64,000 bases of DNA. Origin: Diphasiastrum complanatum. Taxonomy: Eukaryota; Streptophyta; Lycopodiopsida; Lycopodiales; Lycopodiaceae. How positions within the stretch are numbered: the stretch's first letter is position 1; every line of letters begins with the position of its first letter. Positions 1 to 11,407 of the stretch are shown here, in pieces. A program made the position numbers and the translations under genes. The notes beneath the pieces were generated by a model that saw only the letters and a program-made list of their open reading frames with translations, did no database searches and was not told where the DNA came from. The stretch spans positions 76,414,021 to 76,478,020 of the forward strand of contig CM055096.1 in NCBI GenBank assembly GCA_029204225.1, written 5' to 3'.

Positions 1-253
1 CTATATGTTCAATCATATTGAGAGACATTGTTCATACTTTTATGAGTATATGCTCAAATGAATATAAGATTTTATATTTTTGTTACACAAGGGAACATAG
101 AACATTTCTATCTCTTTGAAATCTCAATGTGCAAATAGAAAGTACAAGGCACATTTTGATACAAGATTTGAACAAAATGCCTTTTTGCCACCTAATTATA
201 AAAGAAAATCTTTTTGAATTTGTTTCATGTGATTTGAAATGATTTTTTTTTTA

Positions 254-333
<80 letters not shown>

Positions 334-1900
334 GAAAGCTCAAAATCTTTTATAGACTACGCTGCGTGGCGCAAATTGATATTTGACACTAGTACTTTTA
401 TATTGTAGTGACAAAGGTACGTAATTTCCCAATCTTCCACAGTCAAGCTAATTTGTAATAACCAAAACCCGTTGTGAAAACATGCATATTATGACGAGCA
501 GACTACATTCAACTTAGTAACAAACACTAAAAAAAAGTGGTATCTACTAGAATTGTCTTTATCATCATCACACAATTCACAACTTTATGCTATGTTCACA
601 TTTGTTGATGATTTGTGGGAGACTTCATCAATAATTTAATTGATTTTAAAGTCTATTTGTTGAACATTTTTGCCAAAGATAATATTTTTCTTGACAATAG
701 AATGAGCCACAACAAGATTTAATTTTTATTGTTGATACAAAAGGTTGTGGAAGATTATATCTTATTTTGCATGCTAACTTTCATATCAATTTCTAGAGGT
801 TAGAAGGTGATCCATCCCGCATATAGAACAATATTTTGCATGTTGTATTTAAAAGAAGTTTGATCTTAATAGAGGATGATGAGAGCTAGTATGTAAACTC
901 GCTTTATTTGCCTTGGGCTATGCATTTAGAATTGTTAGAATCAAATCCCATTTGTTATCGACATCCAAAATACTTGTTATTGACATTTCTAAGAAAAAAA
1001 CATTCTATCAATCTACAAAATATTGAATTTTGATCATGAAGTCCTAGCCCATGAGCTTTCAAAAGAGAATTGCGTACTTTCAAATTTATGCAAGGCATTT
1101 TACCTCTTTATAGAAGAACTCGCTAACTTTGACAATGCCCACATTATGTACAAGTCTATATGACCTTTGGACACTTATTACCTATTTGACCTCTGGACAC
1201 TTATTACGTATTCATTCTTTAGGGCCTATCTTTATTTCTAAGAACATTCATTAGAACTTCTAAAGGTAGCACATGGGCCAATTTTCTCGCCTATTGCACA
1301 CATTTGGGTGCCATGGCTCACTTGGCCACCATCAGATAGCATGTTGCACACATTAGCAATATTGTATAGACAAAAAAAAATTGATTTTTTAAATTTGTGA
1401 TTCTAGTAAGTGCACTCTACATCATTTGGCCATTACCAAATAGTCTCTCTTGCAAGTACATGATATTGTACAATTTTTTTTGAAATAAACTTGTTTAGGA
1501 GATTTATTCTCTGTTCTATTGGATAAATGTATATCAAGCCATTTGGCCATAGCAAAATATCTCACCTCAAATTCATATGATATTGTACAAACCCTAAAAG
1601 TCATATTCAGTGCCCTAAGAAATGTTATTAAGTGGTTCTCACCACTTTCTAGGCTTTCTTGTTTGATCGCTCTTACAAAAAGCATGTGATATTGTTACTA
1701 TCTCTTCTTTGCTCATCATGTTGATGACATGGCCAACCTCTAGCTCTTCAAAAGATCTTACTTCATCTAACATGCCATGAGAAACACCAAATTGACATCT
1801 TTCGACTAAAACTTAGGGTCTATAGACTCTAAACTCACTTAGTTGCAAGGCTTTGCATAGATTATACAGTTATGGCTGCTCTTATCCTTTCCATGATAGG
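1..1900. other. Non-coding stretch upstream of Copia E1
   Basis: Apart from the microsatellite I see no gene. Two short local duplications are visible: a ~26-bp unit (gacctNtggacacttattac) near 1160-1215, and an imperfect ~110-bp repeat near 1430-1590 with catttggccat and gatattgtacaa in each copy. The short ORFs here show no recognisable domain. If E1 once had a 5' LTR and gag they should lie here, but I find no matching LTR start. Confidence 0.6.
256..329. repeat. (TC)37 microsatellite
   Basis: An uninterrupted TC/GA dinucleotide run of 74 bp is read directly. It lies in AT-rich DNA with no gene nearby. Confidence 0.97.
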
Positions 1901-1929
1901 CATGGATCTCAAATGATAATGATGCTTTT

Positions 1930-4390
1930 GTGATGTCTTCATGTATGCTTGCTAATGATGGAGATCTAGATCCTTGGTGGATTGATAGTGGAGCAAGTTC
2001 ACACATGACCCTTCACAAAGAGTATTTCACATCTTTGTTGGCATATGGAGATGACAAGAGGGTTATCTACACAACAAATGATGATGAGTGTGCAATCAAA
2101 GGGATTGGCACAATTCCTATTTCTCTCTCTACAAATAGGAATGTTCATTTGGAGGATGTTTTGTTTATTCCATCTATTACCAAGAATTTGCTTAATGTGA
2201 GTCAATTGCTAAGTAAAGGCCTCAAAGTCGAGTTTGATGGAGATGCTTGTATGATCAAAAGGAAGGATATCTTGATTGCAGGAGGTAAAAGGCAAGGAAA
2301 GTTGTTCAAACTAGATGCTTGTGTTATTGCTAACCAAGAGAGCAAATACCTAATCAAGAGGTTTGGCATAAAAGGATGGGACACCTCAACTTCAAGTCAT
2401 TAGAGGTAATGGCTTGAAAGCAAGTTGTAATAGGTCTTCCAAGTTCCTTAAAAGGCATCAATCATGTTTGTGAGTCTTGTGCTTTGTCAAAGTCACATAG
2501 ACAACCTTATGCTAGGTCTACATCTATATCTACAAAGCCTTTTCAAGTTGTACATTCGGATATTCATGGATTTACTACAATTAGCAATAGTGGAGCTAAG
2601 ATGTATGTAACTTTCATTGATGATTTTAGTAGATTTTGTTGGATCTATCTACTAAAGAGCAATGGTGAAGTGTATGATGTCTTTGTTAAGTTCAAGAATG
2701 CAAGGGAGAACCAATTTTCCACAAAGATCAAGTGCTTAAGGAGTGACAATGGGGGTGAATACATATCTACCAAGTTAAGGCCTTTTGTGATGAGCATGGG
2801 ATTAAGAGGGAGTATACAACACCAAGGACCCCACAACAAAATGGAGTGGCTGAAAGGAAGAATAGGACTTTATGTGAAAGTGCTAAAGCCATGAGGTTAA
2901 GTGCTAATCTTGATAAACTATTTTGGGATCAAGCTTTGTTGTGTGCCAATTTCTTGTGCAATAGGTGGCCAAGTGCTATTTTGGATGGAAGGACACCGTT
3001 TGAGATGTTATTCAAGAGGAGGTCGAGTGTCAACTTTCTAAGAACTTTTGGATGCACATGCTACGTCAACATTACTCTTGATGATAGGACCAAGGAGGAT
3101 CCATCTTCAAAGAAAGGTATTTTTGTTGGATATAGTGAGGTGAGTAAAGCCTACAAGGTTTACATTCCTTCTACTAACAAAGTGATTGTTGGTAGAGATG
3201 TCATTTTTTATGAGGGGAACATTCCAAAAGTGTCTCCAAGCATTATTTATGGTGATGTGGATGGATCTAACATTATTGATGTTGATGTAAAGGATCTTAC
3301 TTTAGATGGTGATGATGATGGACCTTCATCAAGTCAAAAGCCAAGGAGAACATCAAGGGAAAGACAAGTATGTAGATGGAGCTATGCAAGTGGATGGATG
3401 TTATCATGTTGTAAAATCAAGTAATGGATCTAGAAAACCAAAGTTTTTTCAATGACTTTGATGGTCAAATTGAAGATCAAGAGGTTGATCTCAAAGGGCT
3501 TCAACAACATGAAAGAAGAGATGGCAATTTGGAGCTAGTCAAGAGCATCAAAGGAGACACAATTGGCAAAGATCTTATGGATCTGTTTTGCAGGTTATTG
3601 AAGACTCAAGGTCAAAGGAGCAGCAAGGAAGTGTTGTTCAAGTTTACATTACTTTTTCTATCTCATGTTTGAGCATTTTCATGTGGATGTGTGCAAATTG
3701 TCAAGATATGGTAAAACTAGCTACATTGGTGAGCATCAATCTGATGTTGGATTTGTACTAGCATTCTTGGCTGGTTTTGTTGATGGAAATGAAGCTATTG
3801 GAGACCCATTATGCCACTCATCCATGGCTAAGTTCTCAAGTGTTGAGCTACTTAGTGCCAATGTTTGGAGATTGTCAATTTTTGGTGAATTCATGGTCAT
3901 TTTCTTGTGTCATGTAGATCTTGAAAATGGACCAGTGAAACTTGCTTGGTTTATGGAGTCATGTGGTGCTGATTTAGTATCATGGATGTACTCACTTACT
4001 CATGGATTTCCAAGGCTTGATGGTTTCTTGTGGCAAGATGGATATGGAGGCTCATTCATGGAGTGTCATGGTGGAGACATGTTAACAAAAGACAAAGAAG
4101 GAGGAGACATGCAAGCAAATGTTGATCACTCAAATTTATTATTTGTTTGCTGTATTTTTCCAGAGAGTTCAAAGTTGATAGCATGGAGGAATCATCTCAT
4201 TTACATTCTATGTGATTCTTCATGGCTCATTGAAGTGATATGTCAACATTTTGTGAGGGAGCAAGTCATTGCAAAGGAGGTGGAGCTTCAACACGTGTCT
4301 TCAAGGGAATATGTAGCTGATATCTTCACCAAAGCATTGGGAAAGAACTTCAATTGGAGCATCATCGGAGTCTATGTTAAAACTCGTTAA
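1930..4390 (+). pseudogene. Copia E1 pol remnant: protease, integrase, RNase H tail; RT missing
   Basis: Order seen: retroviral-type protease (WWIDSGASSHM near 1975), GAG-pre-integrase, integrase core from 2484 (HSDIHG, FIDDFSR, RSDNGGEY, AERKNRT) and the post-integrase region (GRDVIFYEG near 3190). The frame shifts around 2400 and 2850. The reverse transcriptase is absent. Between about 3430 and 4230 there are ORFs with no recognisable Copia domain. A short RNase H end then returns (HFVREQV to ADIFTKAL, about 4240-4350), followed by the polypurine tract AAAGAGGGAG and the 3' LTR at 4399. No gag is seen, so the element is 5'-truncated and cannot be autonomous. The foreign-looking 0.8-kb segment in place of RT could be captured DNA or decayed pol. 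Confidence 0.85.
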
Positions 4391-4474
4391 AGAGGGAGTG
4401 TGAAAGATTTCAACTAGTTTATTCAAAAATGCTATTTTTGTATATTTGACTTTTCAAAGTTAATTAGTCTAAAT

Positions 4475-5316
4475 TGTGAATTTCACACGTGTGGAGTGAC
4501 CACTACATGTGATTTAGATCTCCTAAGGTGTGTGGATGCACAATGATCAAGATTAGATTGAGATTCAAGATCTATCTTACTCTCAATGGCAAAAACGCAC
4601 TACTACATGCATTAACTCACTTCCAAAGTACATACACACGTGTGGGAAGTGTTCCGAAATAATAAAAAAAACTAAGTACAAAAATAGCCAACTCTCGGAT
4701 AGAGAGAGAGAATCCAACCAATAACTCTCGGGTAGAGAGAGAAAGCAAGAAAACACTTAGTCTCAAAATCACACTTGATCTCAAAATTACATTACATAGA
4801 ATGAGTAGTACAATGATACTAGTAGATCCATGAGCTAATCCACTCTAAAAAATGATTGGACATTATATTTACAACCTCTTAGTCCTATTGGACCAATGAT
4901 GCATCCACCTCTCCATTCTATTGGACCATTCTCAAGCATATCTCAAATCGTATCGGACCAATGGTACTTCCACCTCTTAATTATATTGGACCTCTTGAAC
5001 TTTGACTTGTCACACATCAAACTAACTAAAGACACTTGCCAAGAACCTATCTAGCTCGAGTTTTCCACTTATACTTTTGGCCTAATAATGACAAAACAAG
5101 TGTACTTGACTAATTGATCTCTGAAGCCAAAAATGGCCCAATCTACTAATGACACGCACAGAAGCTTGACTATGAAACTTTATGAGACCCCTATAACAAA
5201 CATTTCTAATTTATTTTACAATTCTCCACATGTGGGAACATCCTCCACACATGTGAGATTCACTCACAAACTTCTAACATAAAAATACCAAGCTAGATTT
5301 TTGCCAATTTTTCACA
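4475..5316 (-). mobile_element. 3' LTR of nested Copia E2
   Basis: This direct repeat of 8638-9442 starts TGTGAATTTCAC and ends TTCACA. The purine-rich tract of the minus-strand element lies just inside it (5317-5332). It is 842 bp against 805 bp for its partner. Most of the difference is one extra ~37-bp copy of a segment around the ACTCTCGGGTAGAG motif near 4700-4740. It contains CACACGTGTG palindromes. Confidence 0.92.
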
Positions 5317-6420
5317 CTCCTCAAAAATAGCTTGGAAAGGTACTAGATTACTTGAGAAGTTGGTAAAGCTTTTTGAGTGGATCCTTTGGTATGCATAAGA
5401 AGTGAAGATCAGCCAAGGGATCCATCATAGCAGCACCCTCACCATATCCATGATGAGATCTCTTTGGTAGAGATCTCTTGCCAATACCTTTGAAGAGTAC
5501 TCCACCAATTTCCCACTATTTCAATGTGCTTCCTCCATGTTCCACTTGCATGATGGCTGCACCATAAATAGAGAAATCCGAGACTTCCAAGCCTCATAGG
5601 GATCATAGAGATCAAGATCATAAGATGTGAAAAAATGATGATCATCTAGCTTGACTAGTCCACATACAATGAACTATATCCATGATGGATCTAATCTTGA
5701 TATCAAATGCTATCTTGATCTTTTTTTTCACTAGTTACTCTCTCAAGGATGTAAGTGTTCACTTTGGATGCTTCACTTAATCTCAAGAGGATTTCACAAT
5801 TTGCCTCAAAACATGTGAAAACATGATTAATGAGTAACAAGCTGAATCTTGTTCTTACATGAACCAAGAGCATACTTTTGATAATACAATATCTTGCTTT
5901 CAAAATGGTATTGGAAATATATCCAAGTCAATAATGACAAGAAACATGTCCTTACCATAAGCATCATACAAAACTAGTGTAGCCTTTCTTGAACTTTGAG
6001 ATCCAAAAAATTCAATGAAGCAAGATAACATATCAAGTAAAGGAAGAGAAGCATATATGCATGTTTTGTAGTAGATACTACATGAAAGATGCCCCTCTTT
6101 TCCATGTAAGGTCGACCATAAAGTCTCGGCCATGCATCTTGAAGATCTTCTTGAAATCATATGAAGAGGAGACTCCTCCTCACACCTCGACCCCATCGCA
6201 CCTTGAATGCCTTCAAAAGAGACAACTTGTGATGCTTCTTGAGAAGCCTTGATCTCGGCCACTTCCAAGGTTGAATCTTCATGCAATATGACATCTCTAT
6301 TCACAACCACTTTTGAAATAGAGAGTGTAAAGGCACTAAAGGCCACCCTTTTGCTTGGATCAACTTTCCTCCTTGTTTTCAGGGGAATATGTGCAAAGCA
6401 AGCACTACCAAGTTCACTAT
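5317..6420 (-). other. E2 internal region lacking RT and RNase H
   Basis: Reading on the minus strand after the integrase remnant, a short post-integrase match (VVVNRDVILHE near 6310) is followed by about 1 kb with no recognisable reverse transcriptase or RNase H. The purine-rich tract and 3' LTR follow. ORFs of 60-150 codons exist here but none resembles a known family. This mirrors E1, which also lost RT at about the same point of pol. Confidence 0.6.
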
Positions 6421-6425
6421 GGTGA

Positions 6426-7042
6426 TCAACCCCATGGCTTCATCTTGAATAAAACTCCATATGGTGGTATTCCTTCAAGAGCTTCAATACTCCTCAAAGC
6501 TTTGATCTTCAATGAGAATTGCTTCTCAACATATGCTTTGAATAATAGGGAATAATCATACACCATAAATCTTGAAGAGAGAAGATATGTGCATCTTGTG
6601 TGATCATCCTCCTTTGAAAGATTGGACATATAAGAAACATCAAGAGAGTTTGCACTTTCACTTGGATCCAATTTGTAGATGCCTTCAAATCTTGATCCAT
6701 ATGCAAGGATCTCGTCATCCTTCTTGATCACACAATTGTCAATATGGAAATTGACATCAAGGCCACTATCAAGAAGTTGGCCAACACTTAAGATGTTCTT
6801 TGAAAGCTTTGGGACAAAAAGAACATTGTCGAGAAAGAGATCTTTAAAAGATGCAAGGGAATAATTCCTACTCCTTCAATATTACTCTCATGCTCACTTG
6901 CAATGTATATGGTCTTCCTGACTCCATAAGGCATAATAGATGAAAACGAGTGCTTGGAGCCACACATATGTGAAGATGCTCCACTATCAATATACCATGA
7001 GTCATCCTTGTTGAAGGTGGAAGAGGAGAAGCTTGATGCCAT
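6426..7042 (-). pseudogene. E2 protease and integrase fragments
   Basis: The protease is clear: a short Ser-rich lead then WYIDSGASSHM (about 6995-6963), the DSGA active-site motif of Copia proteases. It is followed by a pre-integrase remnant and a shortened integrase piece (FSLKIKALRS near 6530, then a jump to GIPPYGVLFKM). Large parts of the integrase core are deleted and several frames are needed. Confidence 0.75.
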
Positions 7043-7121
7043 AAGAGAGCCTTCTCAATCACTTGAAATATTCTTTCTCATTAGAGATGTTGGCTTGCTT
7101 GAATTGGTTCTTCTTCTTGAA

Positions 7122-7930
7122 TCAATTTGTGGCATAATGGCCTTTCTTGCCACAAAAGAAGCACTTAATCTTCTTCTTCTTTGAAGTAAAATCTTGAGAG
7201 GAATCATCATCATCTTCATCTTGGTCTTTTGCTTTGTCCTTAGAAAGGTGTTGGTGTTGCTTTTTGCTCCTCACTGTGTGCTTGGCAAATAGAACTTTGC
7301 CATCATCATTATGATTGAGTGATAGTTTGTCCATACTCAAGAGTTTGTACTCGTCAAGTTGTCTTGATTCTTCAGAAATAAGAACACTTTGAAGGGCCTC
7401 CAAACTTGCTAGCTCCTCCTTACTGGCATACTAGATTGGACAAGGTTGTCATATTCATTTCTCAAGCCATTGAGAATGACTTGGACTAGCTCACTTTGAT
7501 TGATTGAGTCACCAATACATGTAAGCTCCCTATGAATATCCTTGACTCTCAAGACACAATTATATGCACTCTCATCACTCTTTTGACAAATTTGGAAGAT
7601 TTGATTTCTAAGAGTGAGGAGCCTAGAGGTGTTCTTAGCCTCATAGATTGCTTTGAGAGTATCCCAAGCATCCTTGGCCGAAGTGCAAGCACCAATCTCT
7701 CTCAAAATCTCATTAGAGACATTCATCTTGATATAATGGAGAGCCATCCTAGCTCTCTTCTTATACTTTTGTACTTCTTGAAGGACTTGAGGCTCCTCCT
7801 CAATCCCAAGTACAATGTCCATTACATCTTGGAGTATAAAGATTGACTCCATTCTAACCTTCCAAATAGAATAGTTGGAGGTAGATAGTCTTTCACTAGA
7901 TTCCAATAGGTAGGAACCCATAGAAGCCAT
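7122..7930 (-). pseudogene. E2 gag with zinc knuckle (UBN2-type)
   Basis: Translation from 7930 begins MASMGSYLL and matches the Copia gag pattern (YSIWKVRMES, DAWDTLKAIYE, LLTLRNQIF, LVQVILNGLRNEYD). It stops at 7409. The continuation from 7403, in another frame, holds a charged region and the CCHC-type knuckle start CFFCGKKGHYATN near 7125. Gag would package the element RNA. The frameshift between the halves makes this copy defective. Confidence 0.85.
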
Positions 7931-8624
7931 GAAGTAGTGAAGACTCCTTGTAATGAGACACTAAGATGTTGCTTCTCTCTCACTTTAGGATCCAGAAAAG
8001 GTATGCTACCAACTCCTATGCAAGATCCTGCAACAAACTGTGAGATGATTCTCACTAGCTCTACCAATCTCTCCAAAACTAGATCTACTTCACATCAAAT
8101 GATGGAGTATGGACAAAGTTAGGATCAAACACTCTTAGCACATGTGAAATACACCAAGAAACCAAATTTGACTCAAATACAGTGATATTGTATGAAACAA
8201 AATGGCTAAGATCTCAAATAGATGAGATTGAAAAGCATTCAACTGTAATTTAGGATCAAACGAGCAATCTCTTGACCAAACCAAGTGTGTCCACCCAGGT
8301 CTAGGTGCCCTACCTAACCCTCTTCAAAAGCTTATAACTTTTGATTGGCTCAACCAAATGGAATGAAACTGATTGCTACAAAAACTAGACAATACTAGCT
8401 TTCAAACAAGCTATCTAGCAAGATTTTATGGATCAAACATGAAAGAGAACTCTCAAACTGAAATTGGATGTTCCTCACACGTGTCTGAGCACCTGATTCC
8501 GTATAGTACTAGGTCAGACCCAATCAATGCCCTATTGATCTCTTTTGATCCAAGATTGAACAAGATAGCTAGGAAAATGGATCTTGACAATTTCTAGCTC
8601 AATATTGGTGGAAAACTTTAGGTA

Positions 8625-8637
8625 GGCTCTGATACCA
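8625..8637 (-). other. E2 primer-binding site (initiator tRNA-Met type)
   Basis: The minus strand reads TGGTATCAGAGCC immediately inside the 5' LTR. This is the usual Copia primer site complementary to the 3' end of initiator tRNA-Met. It fixes the element's orientation and the LTR edge at 8638. Confidence 0.92.
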
Positions 8638-9442
8638 TGTGAATTTCACACGTGTGGAGTGCCCACTACATGTGATTTAGATCTCCTAAGGTGTGTGGAT
8701 GCACAATGATCAAGATTAGATTGAGATTCAAGATCTATCTTACTCTCAATGGCAAAAACACACTACTACATGCATTAACTCACTTCCAAAGTACATACAC
8801 ACGTGTGGGAAGTGTTCCGAAATAATAAAAAAACTAACTACAAAAATAGCCAACTCTCGGGTAGAGGAGAAAGCAAGAAAACACTTAGTCTCAAAATCAC
8901 ACTTGATCTCAAAATTACATTACATAGAATGAGTAGTACAATGATACTAGTAGATCCATGAGCTAATCCACTCTCAAACATGATTGGACCTCATATTTAC
9001 AACCTCTTAATCCTATTGGACCAATGATGCATCCACCTCTCCATTCTATTGGACCATTCTCAAGCATATCTCAAATCGTATTGGACCAATGGTACTTCCA
9101 CCTCTTAATTCTATTGGACCTCTTTATCTTTGACTTGTCACACATCAAACTAACTAAAGACATTTGTCAAGGACCTATCTAGCTCGAGTTTTCCACTTAT
9201 ACTTTTGGCCTAATAATGACAAAACAAGTGTACTTGACTAATTGACCTCTAAAGCCAAAAATGGCCCAATCTACTAATGACACATAGAAGCTTGACTATG
9301 AAACTTTATGAGAACCCTATAACAAACATTTTTAATTTATTTTACAATTCTCCACATGTGGGAACATCTTCCACACATGTGAGATTCACTCACAAACTTC
9401 TAACATAAACATACCAAGCTAGATTTTTGCCAATTTTTCACA
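8638..9442 (-). mobile_element. 5' LTR of nested Copia E2
   Basis: This 805-bp LTR is closely similar to 4475-5316 and has the same TGTGAA...TTCACA ends. The leader 8077-8624 between it and gag holds no recognisable coding sequence. Confidence 0.92.
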
Positions 9443-9964
9443 AAAATTTAATTTGAATAAACACTTTTTGAAAGTGTGGAACCGTTGATAGTCGAGTTTG
9501 AGTAGATTCAAATTTCAAAGTTGGGTACATTGAATCTAGACCCAAAAATAGTAGGGTTTACATTGTGGAGGGAAAGCCAAGTGACCAAGTAGGATTTGGA
9601 CTTGTTATAAAAGGATGTAACTCGTGGAGAAGCATATCTTCTCTCTTCTCTATCTCATTTCATGCTTATACATGGTTCTCTTGGGTTCTACTATCCAGTG
9701 GTGCACTATACTTGTGATTGCTTGCAATTCTATGTATAGAATGATTATTAAATGCTATGTTTAGATTCACACCTGTGAAATATAGTAGCTTGCTGGTTTT
9801 GTACGGACAACAACTTTTTATGGTTTGATCAAGTTCCATTCGAGTTTTCATCTCATTCACAAAGTAGATGCTGATTTTTTTACATTGGCAGGATTGTTGA
9901 TTTGTTCTCTCTTACCCAAGATCAGTTATGGATTTGGATCATCATTGATCTAAATTCTTTCACA

Positions 9965-10825
9965 ACCTACCCAAGGCTTCTTGAACAACTTTGACATCAT
10001 TCATGAGGCCCCAATTTTTGCATGGGTTATTGATGCATGAGGAGTCCCAATCGATTGTTGAAGGACTGCACTGATTGGACAATGATGGCCCACATACCTA
10101 TTGCCTGGTAGGCATGCATGCCTTTGACCCACACCGTCCTTTGCCCTACAATGGTTAGAAGTGTTGTTAGGTTCATTACGGTTATGCAGGTATCGTAACA
10201 AAAAGATTTTGATAGATTACTTGTTTCACCTCGACTTTTTGGTTGCCTAGAAAGTTGTTGGGTTAACAACTCATGTATAAACAATTAGAGGTACAATCAA
10301 GAAACCAAGTGTGTTGTGAGACATGATGAAAGGATCAACTCAATTAGGCAACTCTAAAATCAAAGTATGAGCATCTTGGTTTCTCATACCATAGTAGGAT
10401 AAGTAGGCTACATCATGAGTGATTGGAATCAAAGATGCCAGTGTTTGGCATGGCCAATGCTGATCTCCTAGATAGTAGTCAATATACCAAAAAAAACCTA
10501 ACACTAAGTACTTAACCTTCAGGCTTCTACTTTAAATCAGCATCTCTCATTCTTCAAATGTCATTGAAGCTTAAAAAATGTAAACTCCTCTTATTGTTCC
10601 TGGTGGAGGTAATTTCCCAATAATTTTGATTTTTGAGTAATTCATAGCAATACCATGCCTAAGAGTCATAACATTAAGCATAAAAGCAGATTGGAACACT
10701 AAATGTATTCTCATTCACTTTCGCCATCTTAACTGTGTCAAATGATGCTAAGAATCGTTGATACTTATGCTAGAAATCATCATTATCATGCTAGGAACTT
10801 TTTCTTTGCTAAATAATTATGAATT
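9965..10825. other. Non-coding spacer
   Basis: I see no recognisable gene, repeat or LTR here. Short ORFs near 10001-10284 show no domain. Confidence 0.6.
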
Positions 10826-11076
10826 TTATTTTAATTTTTTGGCCACCTTCCGGAATGGAATGCGTTCCAGAGCAGAACACATTCTGGAACAAAACGAGCA
10901 ACTATTCCAATCCCACTGGTCTTTGCAGATATCTTTCAGGCATGATTCAACATACCCAACAAGTTCAGCAGCTTCAAATGCCTTCATTTTTTTGTTAAAG
11001 AGTAACTCTACAATTTGGTCAAAGAGGCGATCGCAATCAACAGATGAAGCTTCAACAGCATGGTGGTTCTCAGATT
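10826..11076 (-). pseudogene. Orphan terminal-exon candidate
   Basis: On the minus strand a frame opens after a plausible 3' splice site (TATGTAG at 11077-11083) and runs about 83 codons to a TAA at 10826-10828. The residues look protein-like, for example CDRLFDQIVELLF and AAELVGYVESCLKDI, rather than low-complexity. I do not recognise the family. The sequence just upstream on this strand is the 3' flank of HSP90 copy A, so no preceding exon is visible. It may be a stranded gene fragment, or an exon of a gene whose other parts were lost. Confidence 0.35.
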
Positions 11077-11407
11077 CTACATAAAGTTAGCTGACTAGGA
11101 AAATGAAAAAAAAAAATAAAACATACAACATGATGTTGCAGAACTGAATTAAAGTGCACAAGAAATTGAACACAAAAATGAATCTCTCAAATAACGTTAC
11201 TTTTCATTTGACACAAAAGATGAGTACATAGCAGGCGCACTTGAGAGAGTCGCGAATAACCTACAGTTCTGAACGAAGCGAACACCTCAGATAATGTTAC
11301 CATGCATCTTATACAAAAGATAAGTAGATAGCAGCACACTTAGAAACTTTAGTTGGATATCCATTTATGTACACTTCTCCCTAGTATTTTGGCTATTCGT
11401 CAAAAAA
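11077..11407 (-). other. 3' flank and probable 3' UTR of HSP90 copy A
   Basis: The stretch just past the stop (GAATAGCC then ATACTAGGG on the minus strand) resembles the start of the copy B 3' flank at 35687-35707 (GAATAGCC, ATTATCAGGG). The duplication therefore included some 3' sequence. No polyadenylation signal is firmly placed. Confidence 0.5.

Larger units (their letters stand above)
4399..9964 (+). mobile_element. 3' LTR of Copia E1, split by insertion of E2
   Basis: The LTR starts TGTGAAAG at 4399, straight after the polypurine tract, and ends CTTTCACA at 9964, so the termini are inverted repeats. Its two parts (4399-4474 and 9443-9964) add up to about 0.6 kb. They are separated by element E2, flanked by TAAAT on the left and AAAAT on the right, which reads as a 5-bp target duplication with one change. 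A TATA box (TTATAAAAG, about 9605-9613) fits the LTR promoter. Confidence 0.85.

Noticed and set aside
1422-1685. 87-codon minus-strand ORF as a gene
   Set aside because: It lies over an imperfect local repeat, with no recognisable domain or promoter.
10860-10900. Heat-shock elements downstream of HSP90 copy A (TTCCGGAA, TTCTGGAA)
   Set aside because: They lie about 0.5 kb past the stop codon and inside the orphan exon candidate; two short words are expected by chance.
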